Source of the DNA: Capillidium heterosporum
Lineage: Eukaryota > Entomophthoromycota > Entomophthoromycetes > Entomophthorales > Capillidiaceae
Length of the DNA: 64,000 nucleotides
NCBI GenBank assembly: GCA_016630905.1
Contig: WBMQ01000009.1
Location: 248,001 to 312,000, forward strand
Reading direction: 5' to 3'
The stretch's first letter is position 1. Every line of letters starts with the position of its first letter. Shown in pieces: positions 34,987 through 46,339 of this stretch. The position numbers were made by a program, and so were the translations under genes. The notes beneath the pieces were generated by a model. It was not told the DNA's origin. It did not search any database and worked only from the letters and a program-made list of their open reading frames with translations.

Positions 34987-35580
34987 ATGTCCGCTGAAAA
35001 ACAAACAATAGAACCTATCACCGAAACTAGTTTAAAAACCTATAAATTCACCGAACGAGGTTTCTTTCATCCCGAATTCATCGTTACCGACGACTTGGCC
35101 ACCGATAACCAAATCAACTATATAATCAAATGTGGGTACCGAAGTTCCAAAATATTAACTCAGAACGAAGACCTCATCTGTGAGCTACACCGCAGTGACT
35201 CCATCAAAACTTCCACTCATAGCCTAAGCTTCTCCTTGGACTACTTCAACCAAAAGTTAAAGTATGTATCAGCAACTTTTACCCTACCCCGATGTGGTGT
35301 CTTCTCCAAGAAGTTTGTTATCGATTTAGGTACTTACAACGACGGTGATACCCAATTTATCTATAAGAGGAAAGGTTTTTTGTCTAGGACTTTTGTTTTA
35401 TACGATAGTAGTAACCCCGACGTTATTATTGCTGAATTTAAACGGAGTTGGAGATTTAGAGAGGTGGGGAAATTACACTTTTATAAGCTTTTGGATAATA
35501 CCGATAAGGCTATTGTTGCTTTAGCTATTTCCTTCATCATCTATAGGATTTTGGTCGCTGAGAGATCGAGCCACAGTTAA
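34987..35580 (+). CDS. Tubby-like/LURP1-scramblase-type protein, copy C
   Basis: Third and most divergent paralogue, 197 aa, single exon. The N-terminus differs (MSAEKQTIEPITETSLKTYK), but the core LSFSLDYFNQKLKYVSATF, DLGTYNDGDTQFIYKRKGF, NPDVIIAEFKRSWRFREVG and KLHFYKLLDNTDKAIVALAI is the same, ending in a hydrophobic helix and a polar tail. It is 10 kb from copies A and B with UTP5 and the receptors between. Function unknown; see copy A for the fold argument. Confidence 0.7.
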   Translation: MSAEKQTIEPITETSLKTYKFTERGFFHPEFIVTDDLATDNQINYIIKCGYRSSKILTQNEDLICELHRSDSIKTSTHSLSFSLDYFNQKLKYVSATFTLPRCGVFSKKFVIDLGTYNDGDTQFIYKRKGFLSRTFVLYDSSNPDVIIAEFKRSWRFREVGKLHFYKLLDNTDKAIVALAISFIIYRILVAERSSHS

Positions 35581-36585
35581 GTTTTTTATACTTTATAATT
35601 TTGTACATCTACCTACTAGCTTAAATGTAGCTGCAATGTATATATTCACCGCCTTTTTATTTAGAATAAAACATGTATATTAATCATTAAGTCTTTTTCT
35701 TTTTGGTATAATGGTATCAATACTCTTGTTAATTTTGAAAGAAAGGCTGTTTTTGTTTAGTTACTACTGCTGATTTAGATTTATCAATTAGACGAACTTG
35801 TCCTTAGATTAACGATAGACACTACATCACTAAGATAATAAATACTGACTCGTCAAAACTTATAAATAGTTTATGGAATGCAACAGCAACTGGCCCAAAC
35901 CTATCAACCTTGCCAAATAACATGCTTGAATTTCTTGCCGATCTTACCTTTGACTTGCCCACGTAGATATAAAAACTCTAACTTGCCCAATTATTAAAGG
36001 CAATTTTATTCAAACTACAGCTACTGAAACTGCTTTTCATAATTTTTCTGTTTCTTAGTGATAATCACTTCTTGGGATGTGCTATAGCCTCAAATTTTAT
36101 TTTGAAATATATAGTCCAAGTATCGATGAACGAATAGTAGTATCAATCTCTAAATTTACTTGGATACTATGCTAATTAGTGCCTATCAATTAAACCAATT
36201 AGCACTAATATAGTACATTAACTCTAATCGCATCATCGTGTTATATTTTCAAGAATTATCTTCATACCTCCAATGTATTCAAGATATTTTAAGCTTCAAT
36301 TACAAATTACAGTACTATATATTCTATAGTTAAGAATATAGTTAAAATATGCTAAATTAGTTACCAATCGAATGAAATCATTATTTTATATACAATGCCT
36401 AAAATTATTTATTTAAAAATGCTATACATGCCATGTTACTATTACTTATCTAGAGATTCACTATAAATATGACAAAGGCCATACACAGGTACAAGTTAGG
36501 TGTAAAGTCTCTAAGTCCATGCGATGAAGACTCCGAAGCCGCATTTTTGGAGCTGGATGCTGAAGATCTATAGGATTGAGATGAA
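35581..36585. other. Intergenic, nothing recognised
   Basis: 1 kb of AT-rich DNA between convergent genes; no gene seen. Confidence 0.5.
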
Positions 36586-37335
36586 CTAGTTCTCCTCGTA
36601 GTAACTGGAGGCGGTAACCGTCAGCGTAGAAGTAGGTCTATGTGCGACAGTAGGGTCCGAGATACCAGTTGGACTTTGATTGTTCAAACTTAACCCAGAA
36701 GTGATTTTATCGAACCAGTTGTTGACTTTGATTGTGTTGGTAGGTACTAGTGGCGAGTTATCTTGAGCTCTAGATTGTTCGTTACCGTTGATGGTAGTGA
36801 TAGGGATCAAATTAGACTTCAAGATATCGGAGGCGTCCAAGCGCTGATTGGAACTGCCGTTCAAATTGCCATCTACTATGGGTTTTAGATCTTGAGGTCG
36901 GTCCTGAGCTCTATCAATATTGCTGTTCAATGGATCAATTGAACCAGTGGGTTTTTCGCCTACGCCACTCTGGGTCTGAGCTACCTCCAGCTTTTGCCAG
37001 CCATTGACCTTGGCTTTTGCGTCGTTTATCAAGTTGGGCGCGAACACGTCAATGTCGGGTCCGTAATTCCTTTATACCACGAAGTATAGTTTCTAAACTC
37101 TTGTTCTCACTCTTGGACTCTTCCTTCTTGCTTTCGTTCACCTTCAGTTGAGCTACATCGTCTTTCATTTCAAAGTTGGTGTTGAGTTGGTGGGAGTTGC
37201 TTTGAGATGAGGATTCGAAGAGGACCTCGAACTGCCAACTTGGTTGCTGTCGGAAGCTACGTGGTTTAAGCTGGTTATGCTAGTACTTAATAACGAAGTA
37301 ATCAACAGTATGCTTTTAGTCTGAACCCCTTTCAT
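36586..37335 (-). pseudogene. Frameshifted secreted Asn/Ser/Thr-rich protein
   Basis: The ATG at 37335 (minus) opens with MKGVQTKSILLITSLLSTSI, a signal peptide. The coding pattern then moves to a second frame (FEMKDDVAQLKVNESKKEES, charged and coiled-coil-like) and a third (DIDVFAPNLINDAKAKVNGW to the end), the last an intact 140-codon frame rich in Asn, Ser, Thr, Gln and Pro, ending SSYYEEN. No GT-AG pair of normal length repairs either shift, so two +1 frameshifts are inferred. Could be a dead gene or, less likely, base-calling errors. A TATA-like 'tatataag' sits about 60 nt upstream (minus). No family recognised. Confidence 0.55.
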
Positions 37336-38984
37336 TTTAGTATGTATTTTGAACTTAGTTGTATGTAAAGTAGCTCAAGAAGACTATAGAGAGCTTATAT
37401 ACCATTTGATTTCAAAACCCCAATTCTGAAACCTAAGCTGTATATTTCGGCTATTAACAGTCCGTAAACTCTCCATATAAATCCACGATTTTCAACGTCT
37501 ACGTTTACTCTATCAATATTAAATTTTTTACAGCCTAACTCCGTTCAGTTGGCTAACTAAAGTTAGTTTACATAAGTCGATTTGCACTACCAAATTAGGG
37601 TTACAGCTGCAATATTCCTCCAGACTAAACTCAACTTCAAGTTAAAGTGTATGAATTTTTGTTATTGGTAGCAAAGTTTGATCTCCCCAGCACCTTTAAC
37701 GTTAAACCAAAGTTATTTATAGGGGATCCTGTGTTGTAATACCACGTTCCTCAAGTCGTTATTAGTTGAAATGGTTGATTATGTTATTTGTTAGCTTGGA
37801 AACTATATATGCTTAGCTAAAATTAATACCTACTTTAAAGCTATGGACATAGATTATAAGCTTTTTTCACTTCGACTATCAGCTTGCCAACCATCATCAT
37901 CAATATGGCCTATAGTTTTTTAGTATTTTGAAGTGGATTGATTTATCAGACTTGATTTGCTGAGTTTACTTTGAAAAACAATCACCTTTTTGGCTGGATA
38001 GGAAAAGTAAATTTGTAAAGTAAATTGAAGTATAAAAGTACTCTCTACCTTTTTTACAATAAAATTCTTTTAAAAAAGATTATCATTATAAGAGTTTCAT
38101 AAAAGGTAATAAGTAGCCTTATGTTCATCATCACAGTGTTTTAAATCAAATAATTTTTAGAGTTATATGTTAAATTTACTAAAAGATTGATGTATTGAAA
38201 GTTTGAAATAGTAATGTATAACTATCCAACATATACTGATGTTATATATAATTGCAATTTATTAAAAATGGACATATTCTAAACGGTGCTTGTTTCCTTT
38301 AAAATCTATTAATCTCTCTATCACTGTCAAAAGCTTTCAGAAAGGTCAATTTGGATTAATGACAATGGCTTCCATGCCTCTGTTACTTGCTAACCTAATT
38401 AACGCTATGTAATAAGCCAAATACTTCATCTTCATTATGGTTTAGATTTTAAGCTAATTACTGAAAAGAATACAAACAATAGTTGAAATATTTCTTACTA
38501 GGGGCACTAAATGATGATCCTTTACATCGTTAATCATATGTTACTGAGATCAAGTATGGATATAATATTATCAATGATTCATAAAGTTGAGAACATCTTT
38601 ACTAAAATTTATATTGAAATAGGTGTAATAGTCATGATACAGATAGTATTTAGGATTACATCCGGAAAAGATAGTATAAAGCGATGAAAATAGGTAATAT
38701 AGGCCTTAATAATACCTAGCGTTATATTATTTATCTTTGCTTTCAAAAAAGTTAAGATTCTTTGATCATCGTAAAAAAGCATATAACCTATATCCAAAGG
38801 TGATCTTCCTTATAGAAAAGATAATTTTTATTAAGTGGAGTCATCGGTCGATACATTCCTTATGGAAGTAATGATTATATTCTAACCTTTGTAAAGGTGG
38901 TTATTATCAAAGTTACAGTGGCAAATATTGTATGCTTTTTTGACTTTTCCTAAACATTCTACTATCAGATAGTTACTTTTTATA
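37336..38984. other. Intergenic, nothing recognised
   Basis: AT-rich. A 62-codon frame at 38609-38797 (-) is hydrophobic through base composition; not called. Confidence 0.5.
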
Positions 38985-39562
38985 CCTGCCTTGGGATTCC
39001 TTCCACCGCCATTCCTCTTGATAAAAGCCAATCTTAAGGACATCTATACTGAGAGCTGGGTAATTTGATAGCGACATCTGAATTTATATAGAACTTTTCA
39101 TTAAATTTTATTATCGATAGATCCTTAATAAACTCTTTAACATCTTTCTGATCGAACTTCTGTGATAGAATCTATATACACCAATAAGAATATAGAATAG
39201 TACCATGAATAGATAGCATGCCATTCATAATATAAACCAAATTGAATCCACCAACATTAACAGAGCCTGTATATCAAACCAAGTAGCTTTTTGTACTAAT
39301 AGGACCATCTAAAAATTAATCAATTAAATATATTGCTGCTGCAGATAATTCTCCTATTGACTATGTTGGGAAGTACCTACAAAGAGTACTCACCAGCAAG
39401 GATTAGCCAGGAGACGGCAGTAGCCAGTACTTTATAAAAGCTAAAATTGACTATAAGGGTATATAAAGATGAAGTTTGTGCTTGGAGTTTGACTTAGAAG
39501 CGATGGGCTGACAGGAAAACTCCAACCATAGCCATGAGGCTAAGGAGAGCAGCAAGTCTCAT
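38985..39562 (-). pseudogene. Broken gene with signal-peptide start
   Basis: Begins on the minus strand with MRLAALLSLMAMVGVFLSAH, then a stop. After plausible splice sites one frame runs on with stops at three points: YTGSVNVGGFNLVYIMNGML, then QKFDQKDVKEFIKDLSIIKF and SDVAIKLPSSQYRCP. The mix of a good signal sequence, globular-protein composition and in-frame TGA, TAG and TAA suggests a secreted protein that decayed by point mutation. I do not recognise the family. Confidence 0.45.
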
Positions 39563-39771
39563 CAGTTTAATTGAGTTTTAAGGTTCAGTTCAAGCTGGTG
39601 CAAATTTATAATTTGGAGGAATGTCAATTTTAGATTCTAAACTGTACTGTTAATAGTGAACCTATATTGCATTGGTTATAGAAGAAAACATCAAATGATC
39701 CAAGACGTTTATTTAATAATTGCTTAATCTACTACTAAATTCACCGTGCGCCTTATATAGACCACTAGCCT
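39563..39771. other. Short spacer
   Basis: Upstream region of the broken gene to the left; contains 'ttataatttgg'-type AT-rich DNA and no gene. Confidence 0.4.
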
Positions 39772-39924
39772 TTAGTAGTTGGCACTCTGAATACTGGTGG
39801 TTGGCGTTTTACTTAACTCCCAGTACCAATGTCCATATTGCTCTTCTAGGCAATCGTCAGTAACTTTAGGTAATGCAGAAGTCGATCAAGAATAGATAAT
39901 GCTAAAATAGAATGCTTTATTCAT
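39772..39924 (-). pseudogene. Small secreted-protein remnant with in-frame TGA
   Basis: 51-codon frame on the minus strand: MNKAFYFSIIYS, then TGA, then STSALPKVTDDCLEEQYGHW and about 15 more residues to a TAA. The layout (short hydrophobic start, Ala/Ser before a mature part with one Cys) fits a very small secreted protein. The single TGA is the only defect. No family known. Confidence 0.35.
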
Positions 39925-41218
39925 GTTGAAGAGAAAGAGAGTTTCTAGTATTAATAAGGGAGATTTTGGGTTTGTAGTCTATGGGTCTGGGATATAAACC
40001 TGAACTTTGACTATTAAGCGAAGCTACAGCCGATTTAGGAAGATTTCTTTACAGGATGTATTAATAAGCTATAGATATTGAACTCAAGTCAAATCATAAA
40101 AATATACTGGAAAACAGCTAATATATCATCTAGCAAAAGGTTATACAAAGAGCTAATAAATAATATTGATTTTATATAATTTTAGTATTTCAATGCTGAG
40201 TCCTTTATGGTAGAATTGCAATAGTTAGCTTACAACTCCAAGACAAGCTTTGTTCAACAATCAGATTGGCTTATATCAGTAAGTAGTTATAGATTATATA
40301 GGCCTGATATGATTAACTATTAGTGGCTTGCTCAATATCCTACTGTAAACTTAGGATTCAATCAAAAGGTTAAGGGTTATTAATATAAAAGGCATTTGAA
40401 CTTACTATAACGTAATTATTTTGAAATATAAATCCAGTTTTGTGGAAATTTAAGTTTCATGATTAATCTATAACAAACTTCAACTTTTACCCAAGAAACT
40501 TCACCTTTTAGGATGATAGGCTCAAGACAAAACTCAAGCAGGATGTAGGATACCCATGTAAATGAAGACTTATACCACGCAGTACCTATCGTACCGAATA
40601 CTTATATAAATTAATGGTTTTTCTATTGGTTATTATAAGCTCCTATAAACTTTAGCCAAGATTTCAAGTATGAATTCTACAACTTATGAAAATTGGTAAC
40701 AAGATGAATCTATCAGCTTTACTACCTCAACCTTCAACTCAAATATAGCATTACGTAGCAACTCAGGATCTCCAAGTTCGTTAACAACTACTTTGGCAAT
40801 TACTAAATGAAGATTCAACAGCTGCCTATTTAAATAACTTGAACAACTCCAAAAGTTCACCAATCTATTGTAAATCGATTCAAGGTCCACCTTCCAATGC
40901 CATTCAGCATTCCGTATTAAGCAGTGGAAGAGGTAAATCAATTAAAGTTTATAGTTGCGGCTTGAGTCTTGATAATAAATCAGCTAGTGGAACTTCATTT
41001 ACCTAAATTCTAAGGCTTATAGAAGTTAAGTCGATTAAAAAGTACCACTCGCTAGATTTAGATTACTGCTTAGTTTTATTCAAATGTCAATAGCGGTAAT
41101 TGATTTTTTTATTTGCAAATTAATTAATCCCTTTAGATTTTAGTACTTGCTATACAACTGAACAGTGCACTATAGATAGAAGTGAGAACTTTCACTTCAA
41201 ACTACCTTTTGATTCCAC
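39925..41218. other. Intergenic with one doubtful frame
   Basis: An 85-codon frame at 40684-40941 (-) has protein-like composition (LNLHLVIAKVVVNELGDPEL) resembling a leucine-rich fragment, without a start or splice logic. Otherwise AT-rich and empty. Confidence 0.35.
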
Positions 41219-41995
41219 TTGACCGACCCAATTACCCTCACAATCAATATTTTTGGTCCCGTGCAAGTATGTAGGACATTTATGTTTTCTCTATTAGCTG
41301 TAGCTAGGCCTTACTATCTTCTGAAAGCAGCTACCTACACTCCATTTATTGACTTTATTAGTAAAGGTGGCCGGATAGCTCTATGCGAAGGCCAGGAACA
41401 CAGGTTAACCTTTTTGATTTATTTGCAATTTTTCGAGTTTGCACTGGGTTCCATCCCATTTTTCTATTATTAGCTATAGTATTCATCTGTGTAATTATTT
41501 ATTCTGCATATGGTATGTGTACTTTTGCTTTATCTACTGGTTTGGCCCATACTATGGACGGCTATTTACAATTTACCTATATTCAAGCTTAACAGTGAAC
41601 TGTTGACTAAAATCTTATCAAGTAACCATACTAACTGAATGAAGTCTTCAATATGAGGCATTTTAACACTGTATTTTATTAGATGCGGTATTGGTAATGT
41701 AGATCTTAAGGTGGATATATGAGAGGGTATCTTTCCATTTATGGAAAATGTAGTAGAGAGTGAGCTGATATGTAAGTTTTGCTAACAGTAGCTACAAGTA
41801 CAACGGTCTTTTGTGAAAGTTAGATTGCAATCATTACTTTTATATCAAATATATCGACTAATGAATTCGTAGTAGCAGGTTTTGCCCACACTGTGAGAAA
41901 CCTATCTTCGGTTATATGATACATAAATAGTTAAGTCTGGCATCGTTGTGGATATCATGACAGGTAATATCCTACCCTATATAAAGCCTTAATTT
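41219..41995 (+). pseudogene. Unidentified decayed gene with partial tandem copy
   Basis: Two overlapping frames (41219-41473 and 41383-41592) look coding in parts: DPITLTINIFGPVQV, TYTPFIDFISKGGR, and ALSTGLAHTMDGYLQFTYIQ. The DNA at 41860-41945 resembles 41530-41590 ('ggttttgcccacactgtg' against 'ggtttggcccatactatg'), so the 3' end appears twice in direct orientation, the second heavily decayed. Neither copy gives a continuous protein and I do not know the family. Confidence 0.4.
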
Positions 41996-43087
41996 TCCTT
42001 TTATATTTATGCAGTGCTTTTATTGTAAATATCTCCATCATATCGAAATTTTTCAAGATATTTATATTTCTACCAACTTTTAGCTTATATTCTTAACACT
42101 CTGTTTACTATACTCTATATTTTAAAATAGCACCCATTTACTTGTAAACATTATGAAATGAATGTATAAACGATATAATTTAGTCACATAGTCAAGGTAA
42201 TGAAAACTATCTACCCTCTATTAAATCTACTTTCCAAAAAAAATTTAGAAACTGATGGCTTATAAAATTTTGAATTGTTTACAAATCCATTTACATACCT
42301 TATTTAACAAACTTCAGAGATTTCATGACAATATCTTCAACTGTGTAAACTTCTACCACCAACAGCAAACCTGCCAAAATAAATTGCTTTCACTAGATTC
42401 TTCAAATGTCAGCCCCACCTATCTAAACACTCAGCTTACTGGGGTTGACATCGAATTGAGTAAAGTTGATCACTACCCCTCAATATAATATTTGACAGGC
42501 TTCTCTCCAATATGCCACAACATACTCACCACCCTTGAAAATATTCTAGTATACACCCAAAGCCCTTAATATAAAGTTTAAATATTTTTCCAAAGGTGTA
42601 GATTCTAGGACAAGAGAAAAAATCCATATATCTATTATTATCTTGTGCCACAAATATTATACACCTCCAAATTTCTATAGCATGGGCTTTACTCAGGTGT
42701 CTTTAAATTTTAGCAACAAGGTTGAGCAATAAACTAAGTCCATTTGCTAATCCTAATTAGCTTTCAATTCTACAAAACTGACGACCCAAAATCCCCAAAT
42801 TGATTAGGCTAAATTCATATAGAACTTAACCAATAAAGTCTACCAATAATAAAGAATATCTGGGCAATTTACACGAGTTTCAAAGACATCAAAGCGCCTA
42901 GGATCAAGATCAGGATCCAGGTCTTTGATCACATTCACAGCACCCTCTCTCACAAACTACAAATAAAGGATATAGGGGTTGGAAGCTACACTATTTAAAA
43001 CCAAGTTCCAAAGCTACCTTCTCAAGCACTCAATTTCTCACAACTAATAGCAAAACTTAATACATTGAAGCAAAGAGAGTTACATAA
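41996..43087. other. Intergenic upstream of MFS gene
   Basis: A 77-codon frame at 42255-42488 (+) has no family match. Otherwise AT-rich, with the transporter promoter at the right end. Confidence 0.45.
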
Positions 43088-44600
43088 ATGCTTCGATTTC
43101 GACAACCCAACCTCAACTTAACGACCAGCAACCTCTCGTTGATAGGTGGAAGCGTGTGCAGCTTGTGTGGCGGTATAGTCTACGCCTTTTCCCTATATGG
43201 CCCTCAACTAGCTTCCAAGTTGAATTTCACCTCCATCCAAACCAATTTTATAGCGATATGTGGTAACTTGGGGATCTTTGTATCAACCCCGCTATTTGGA
43301 TATCTAGTTGATACCCAATCACCTTCCCTGTAAGTAGCTTTTATTCCATTTTGATATCATTTATTAATGTAAATTTTTATAACAATAGTGTTGCCTTATA
43401 TTCGGTAGTTGCATTTTTCCTGGGGTTCAACCTACTAGCTTTAACCTATGACGGTATATTACCCAACTTGGGTTTCTTCCCAGTCGCAAGTTTCTACTTC
43501 TTAGTAGGTACGGCTGGCGGATGTGCCTACATAGCGGCAACTGCGACAACCGTAAGTTTAATTATACTGATAAATCAGTTTCTAATTTTTATAGGGTCAC
43601 AATTTCAAGCACATGCGCGGGTTAGGTATTGGGCTACCAGTGACTACTTTTGGTATAAGTGCCTTCATCTTCGCCCAGATCTATCATCTATTCTTTGTCA
43701 GCTCGGAGGGAGTACCTAACACAGGAAGTTTCATCAAGTTTATGGGCTGGGCCTACCGCCATATTAACTTTATTAGGTTCCCGTTTCTTGACAAAGGTGG
43801 ACTACGACCCCATAGAAGATCAACTTATCAGCCCGAACCAGAGCCTTTCCCTGGTTGAAGATGCTCAGGAATCAGATGATGTAAGGCAGATGAATACCAC
43901 CCAAATGAGCAATTTGGAGTTAGAGATCGGCGGATGGGATCTTTTCTACAATTGGGATGCTAGATGCCTCTTCTTCATCATCTTCATCATCGGTGGTTCT
44001 GGGCTCATGTACATCAACAACGTTGGAACTATGCTCAAGACCCTCCTCATCTACGAGAACAGAGACATAGGCCATCTACCCGAGTTGCAAGCCACAAACG
44101 TCAGCATCCTTTCTCTCTTCAACTGTCTCGGCCGTATTCTGTTTTCGTTAACTTCTGACAAGTTAGCGACCAGCCATTATCAGATCAAACGTATAAACTT
44201 CTTAATAGTAAGTGGTATAATCGTTGCGTTTGCATCCCGATCAGCAACCTGGTTCATCTCCAACTACGTGTTTATCGCTTCGGCTACCATCGGTCTTGGC
44301 TACGGCTTCATGTTCGCCGTTGCACCTACCATAACCTCGATCTGGTTCGGTACCCTGAGCTTTGGTCAAAATTGGGGGTGGTTGAACTTGGGCCCTGCTT
44401 TCGGTGGTCAGCTTTTGAGCTTAACCTTTGGGGCCATCTACGATTCTAACATTAGTGGGGATGAGCTGGTATGCAAGTTGGGTGCCGGATGCTTCAATAT
44501 TATCTTTTGGATTACGGCTTTGACTTCGGTGTTCGCTTCAGCTCTAACCTACTGGTTGATGATCAAGCGGAACCAAGTTATATGTAGTATTCCGATCTAA
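43088..44600 (+). CDS. MFS transporter (Mch1/nodulin-like type), three exons, one frameshift
   Basis: Predicted 12-helix major facilitator, closest in style to fungal Mch1 and plant nodulin-like proteins; substrate unknown. Exons 43088-43329, 43389-43551 and 43595-44600. N-terminal half: GGSVCSLCGGIVYAFSLYGP, LGIFVSTPLFGYLVD, GTAGGCAYIAATATT. Near 43741-43750 the frame must move by one base inside 'atgggctggg' for the protein to continue as AGPTAILTLLGSRFLTKV; without that shift it ends at 43858. The C-terminal half is intact: ARCLFFIIFIIGGSGLMYIN, CLGRILFSLTSD, GLGYGFMFAVAPTI, WGWLNLGPAFGGQLLSL. The single extra G sits in a G run, so base-calling error and recent inactivation are both possible. 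Confidence 0.75.
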
Positions 44601-44687
44601 CTTTGTTGTTTTAAAGTAATACGTTCTTTTAAACTTTATAATTAAACTTGGTCGTTTTAATCCTTCTACCTTGCTTTTATTTAAACA

Positions 44688-45573
44688 TTAGAGGGAGTTA
44701 ACAATCTCCCTACACATATCGGTAACCTGGTTGTCATCCAAACTGTTCAATTCTAGTAGAATCTTTTTTAAAGCTAGCGTATGTACAACTTCTGGGCAGT
44801 TGATCCATACTCGCAAATTCAACCCGACGACTATTTCAAAGTCAAAGAACTGACCTACGATTTTCAGGACATCGGAGTGTAGTAATTTCAGCGCCAACTG
44901 TTCATCGATTTTGAAAGAGTACCCATCTTTCAGTATACCGAAACCATCCGACTTACCACTGTTGGCATTGTACCCTACCACCTGGGTTTCCAGATCCTTT
45001 AAACTTAAAGAAACTTTCAAGTATAGTGTATCTCCCACCTACAAATTTAAAAAAGTAGAAAAGAGATTAGTAGGTAAATGGAATAATGTAAAAAATACGT
45101 TAATGTTGGGACGATTCCTTCGGCTAGCACCTTCGAAATCCAGCATATCCAACCTAGCTAAACTGTAGCTGCCGATGTCAACCATGTAACTTTCTCCCAC
45201 CTTCTTACTTACGTAGCCGATAATCGCATCGTTTAACTTTGGTACGTACTATATTAATTTAAAAAGCTTTTAACAACTTTATCGAAAATTAAATTTAAAA
45301 AATAATAAATAGTACCCGCTTGGAAAAACTTTGAATTTCAAACTTGTTCTCACTCTTCTCGTACTTCAATAGGCCTACTTTAGTTACCACTAGGTTCTCC
45401 TCCTTGGATAACAAAATGCCAGAGCCCAACTTTATAGGTCTATCTTCAACTTTCTCTTCGTCCATGCTCTTTTCGTTGTTGAAGAGCTCGTAAGGCACTA
45501 TGTCACCAGGTAATAACTTTTGGGTGGCTATATTTTCTATCGTAAGGCTGTTGTTCATTTGTACGCCAGTCAT
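44688..45573 (-). CDS. RRP40: Exosome complex cap subunit Rrp40/EXOSC3, three exons
   Basis: S1/KH-domain RNA-binding cap protein of the RNA exosome, in nucleus and cytoplasm. Minus-strand exons 45316-45573, 45099-45248 and 44688-45038 (introns 67 and 60 nt) give 252 aa (yeast 240, human 275). Marks: LLPGDIVP, PIKLGSGILLSKEENLVVTK, the S1 part YVPKLNDAIIGYVSKKVGE and YMVDIGSYSLARLDMLDFEG, VGDTLYLKV, and the KH part EIVVGLNLRVWINCPE. The KH signature is normally G-x-N-G; here it is G-L-N-L. The start at MTGVQMNN is the first ATG; the frame is open further upstream but lacks an ATG. Convergent with the MFS gene (87 nt between stops). Confidence 0.9.
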
Positions 45574-46339
45574 TTTGTATAAATTGCTGTGTTGTTGAAG
45601 TTGAAGGAACAAAGATTGAAATTTTGGTTCTAAAATATTTGGTTGGCTTTTGCTTTTTGATTTCAGGTTGGAAGTTAATGAATTAAACCCATTGGGGATA
45701 GTCAATACTATCCAATAAAGTTATGAGAAATACAAGAATTATTGTTTAATAATAGTATAGCTTCAAATTAAGCACTTTTTACACCTCCTATGATAAAGTT
45801 GCATTTGAATAATAGATCTATAGATAAGGTAGGTTCTGAAGATAAAACAGTAATAGTGTGCTGAACTTCACACATTTTGATTATTTCTACAATTTTAATA
45901 TCAGCCATTGGTTCCTATATTACCATTTGACCAGCAAAATATGGATAATTTTAGTCGATAGGTATCGGATAACACAAAATGAAGAGATCCCACTACTATC
46001 TGTATTCGTTAAATTCTTATTTTCAAGTCCTCTATCACCTTTAGTATTTTAAAGGGTAATTTCTGGCTGGGTTTATAAAATATATATACATATAAACTCT
46101 CATATGCTAAGCTATACCTTTTTTATAGACTATAAAATTAGAATATCTTTGGAAAGGTTCAAGAGATATATCAAAGTGTATAGGTGCTTTATTAAAATGT
46201 ATAAAAATATGGATATTGAATTGCATTAAAGGCATATAGCTATTACAAACTACCTATATACTATTGAATAAACATCAAATAATAACTAATTAACCGTCAT
46301 CTGGAAATAAACTTCAAATATTACTTAACACGTACCTCT
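45574..46339. other. Intergenic, nothing recognised
   Basis: Rrp40 upstream region and AT-rich spacer; a 64-codon frame at 45858-46052 (+) is not supported. Confidence 0.5.

Noticed and set aside
38609-38797. 62-codon hydrophobic frame as a small membrane protein
   Set aside because: Composition is that of AT-rich random DNA and there is no homologue, start context or splicing support.
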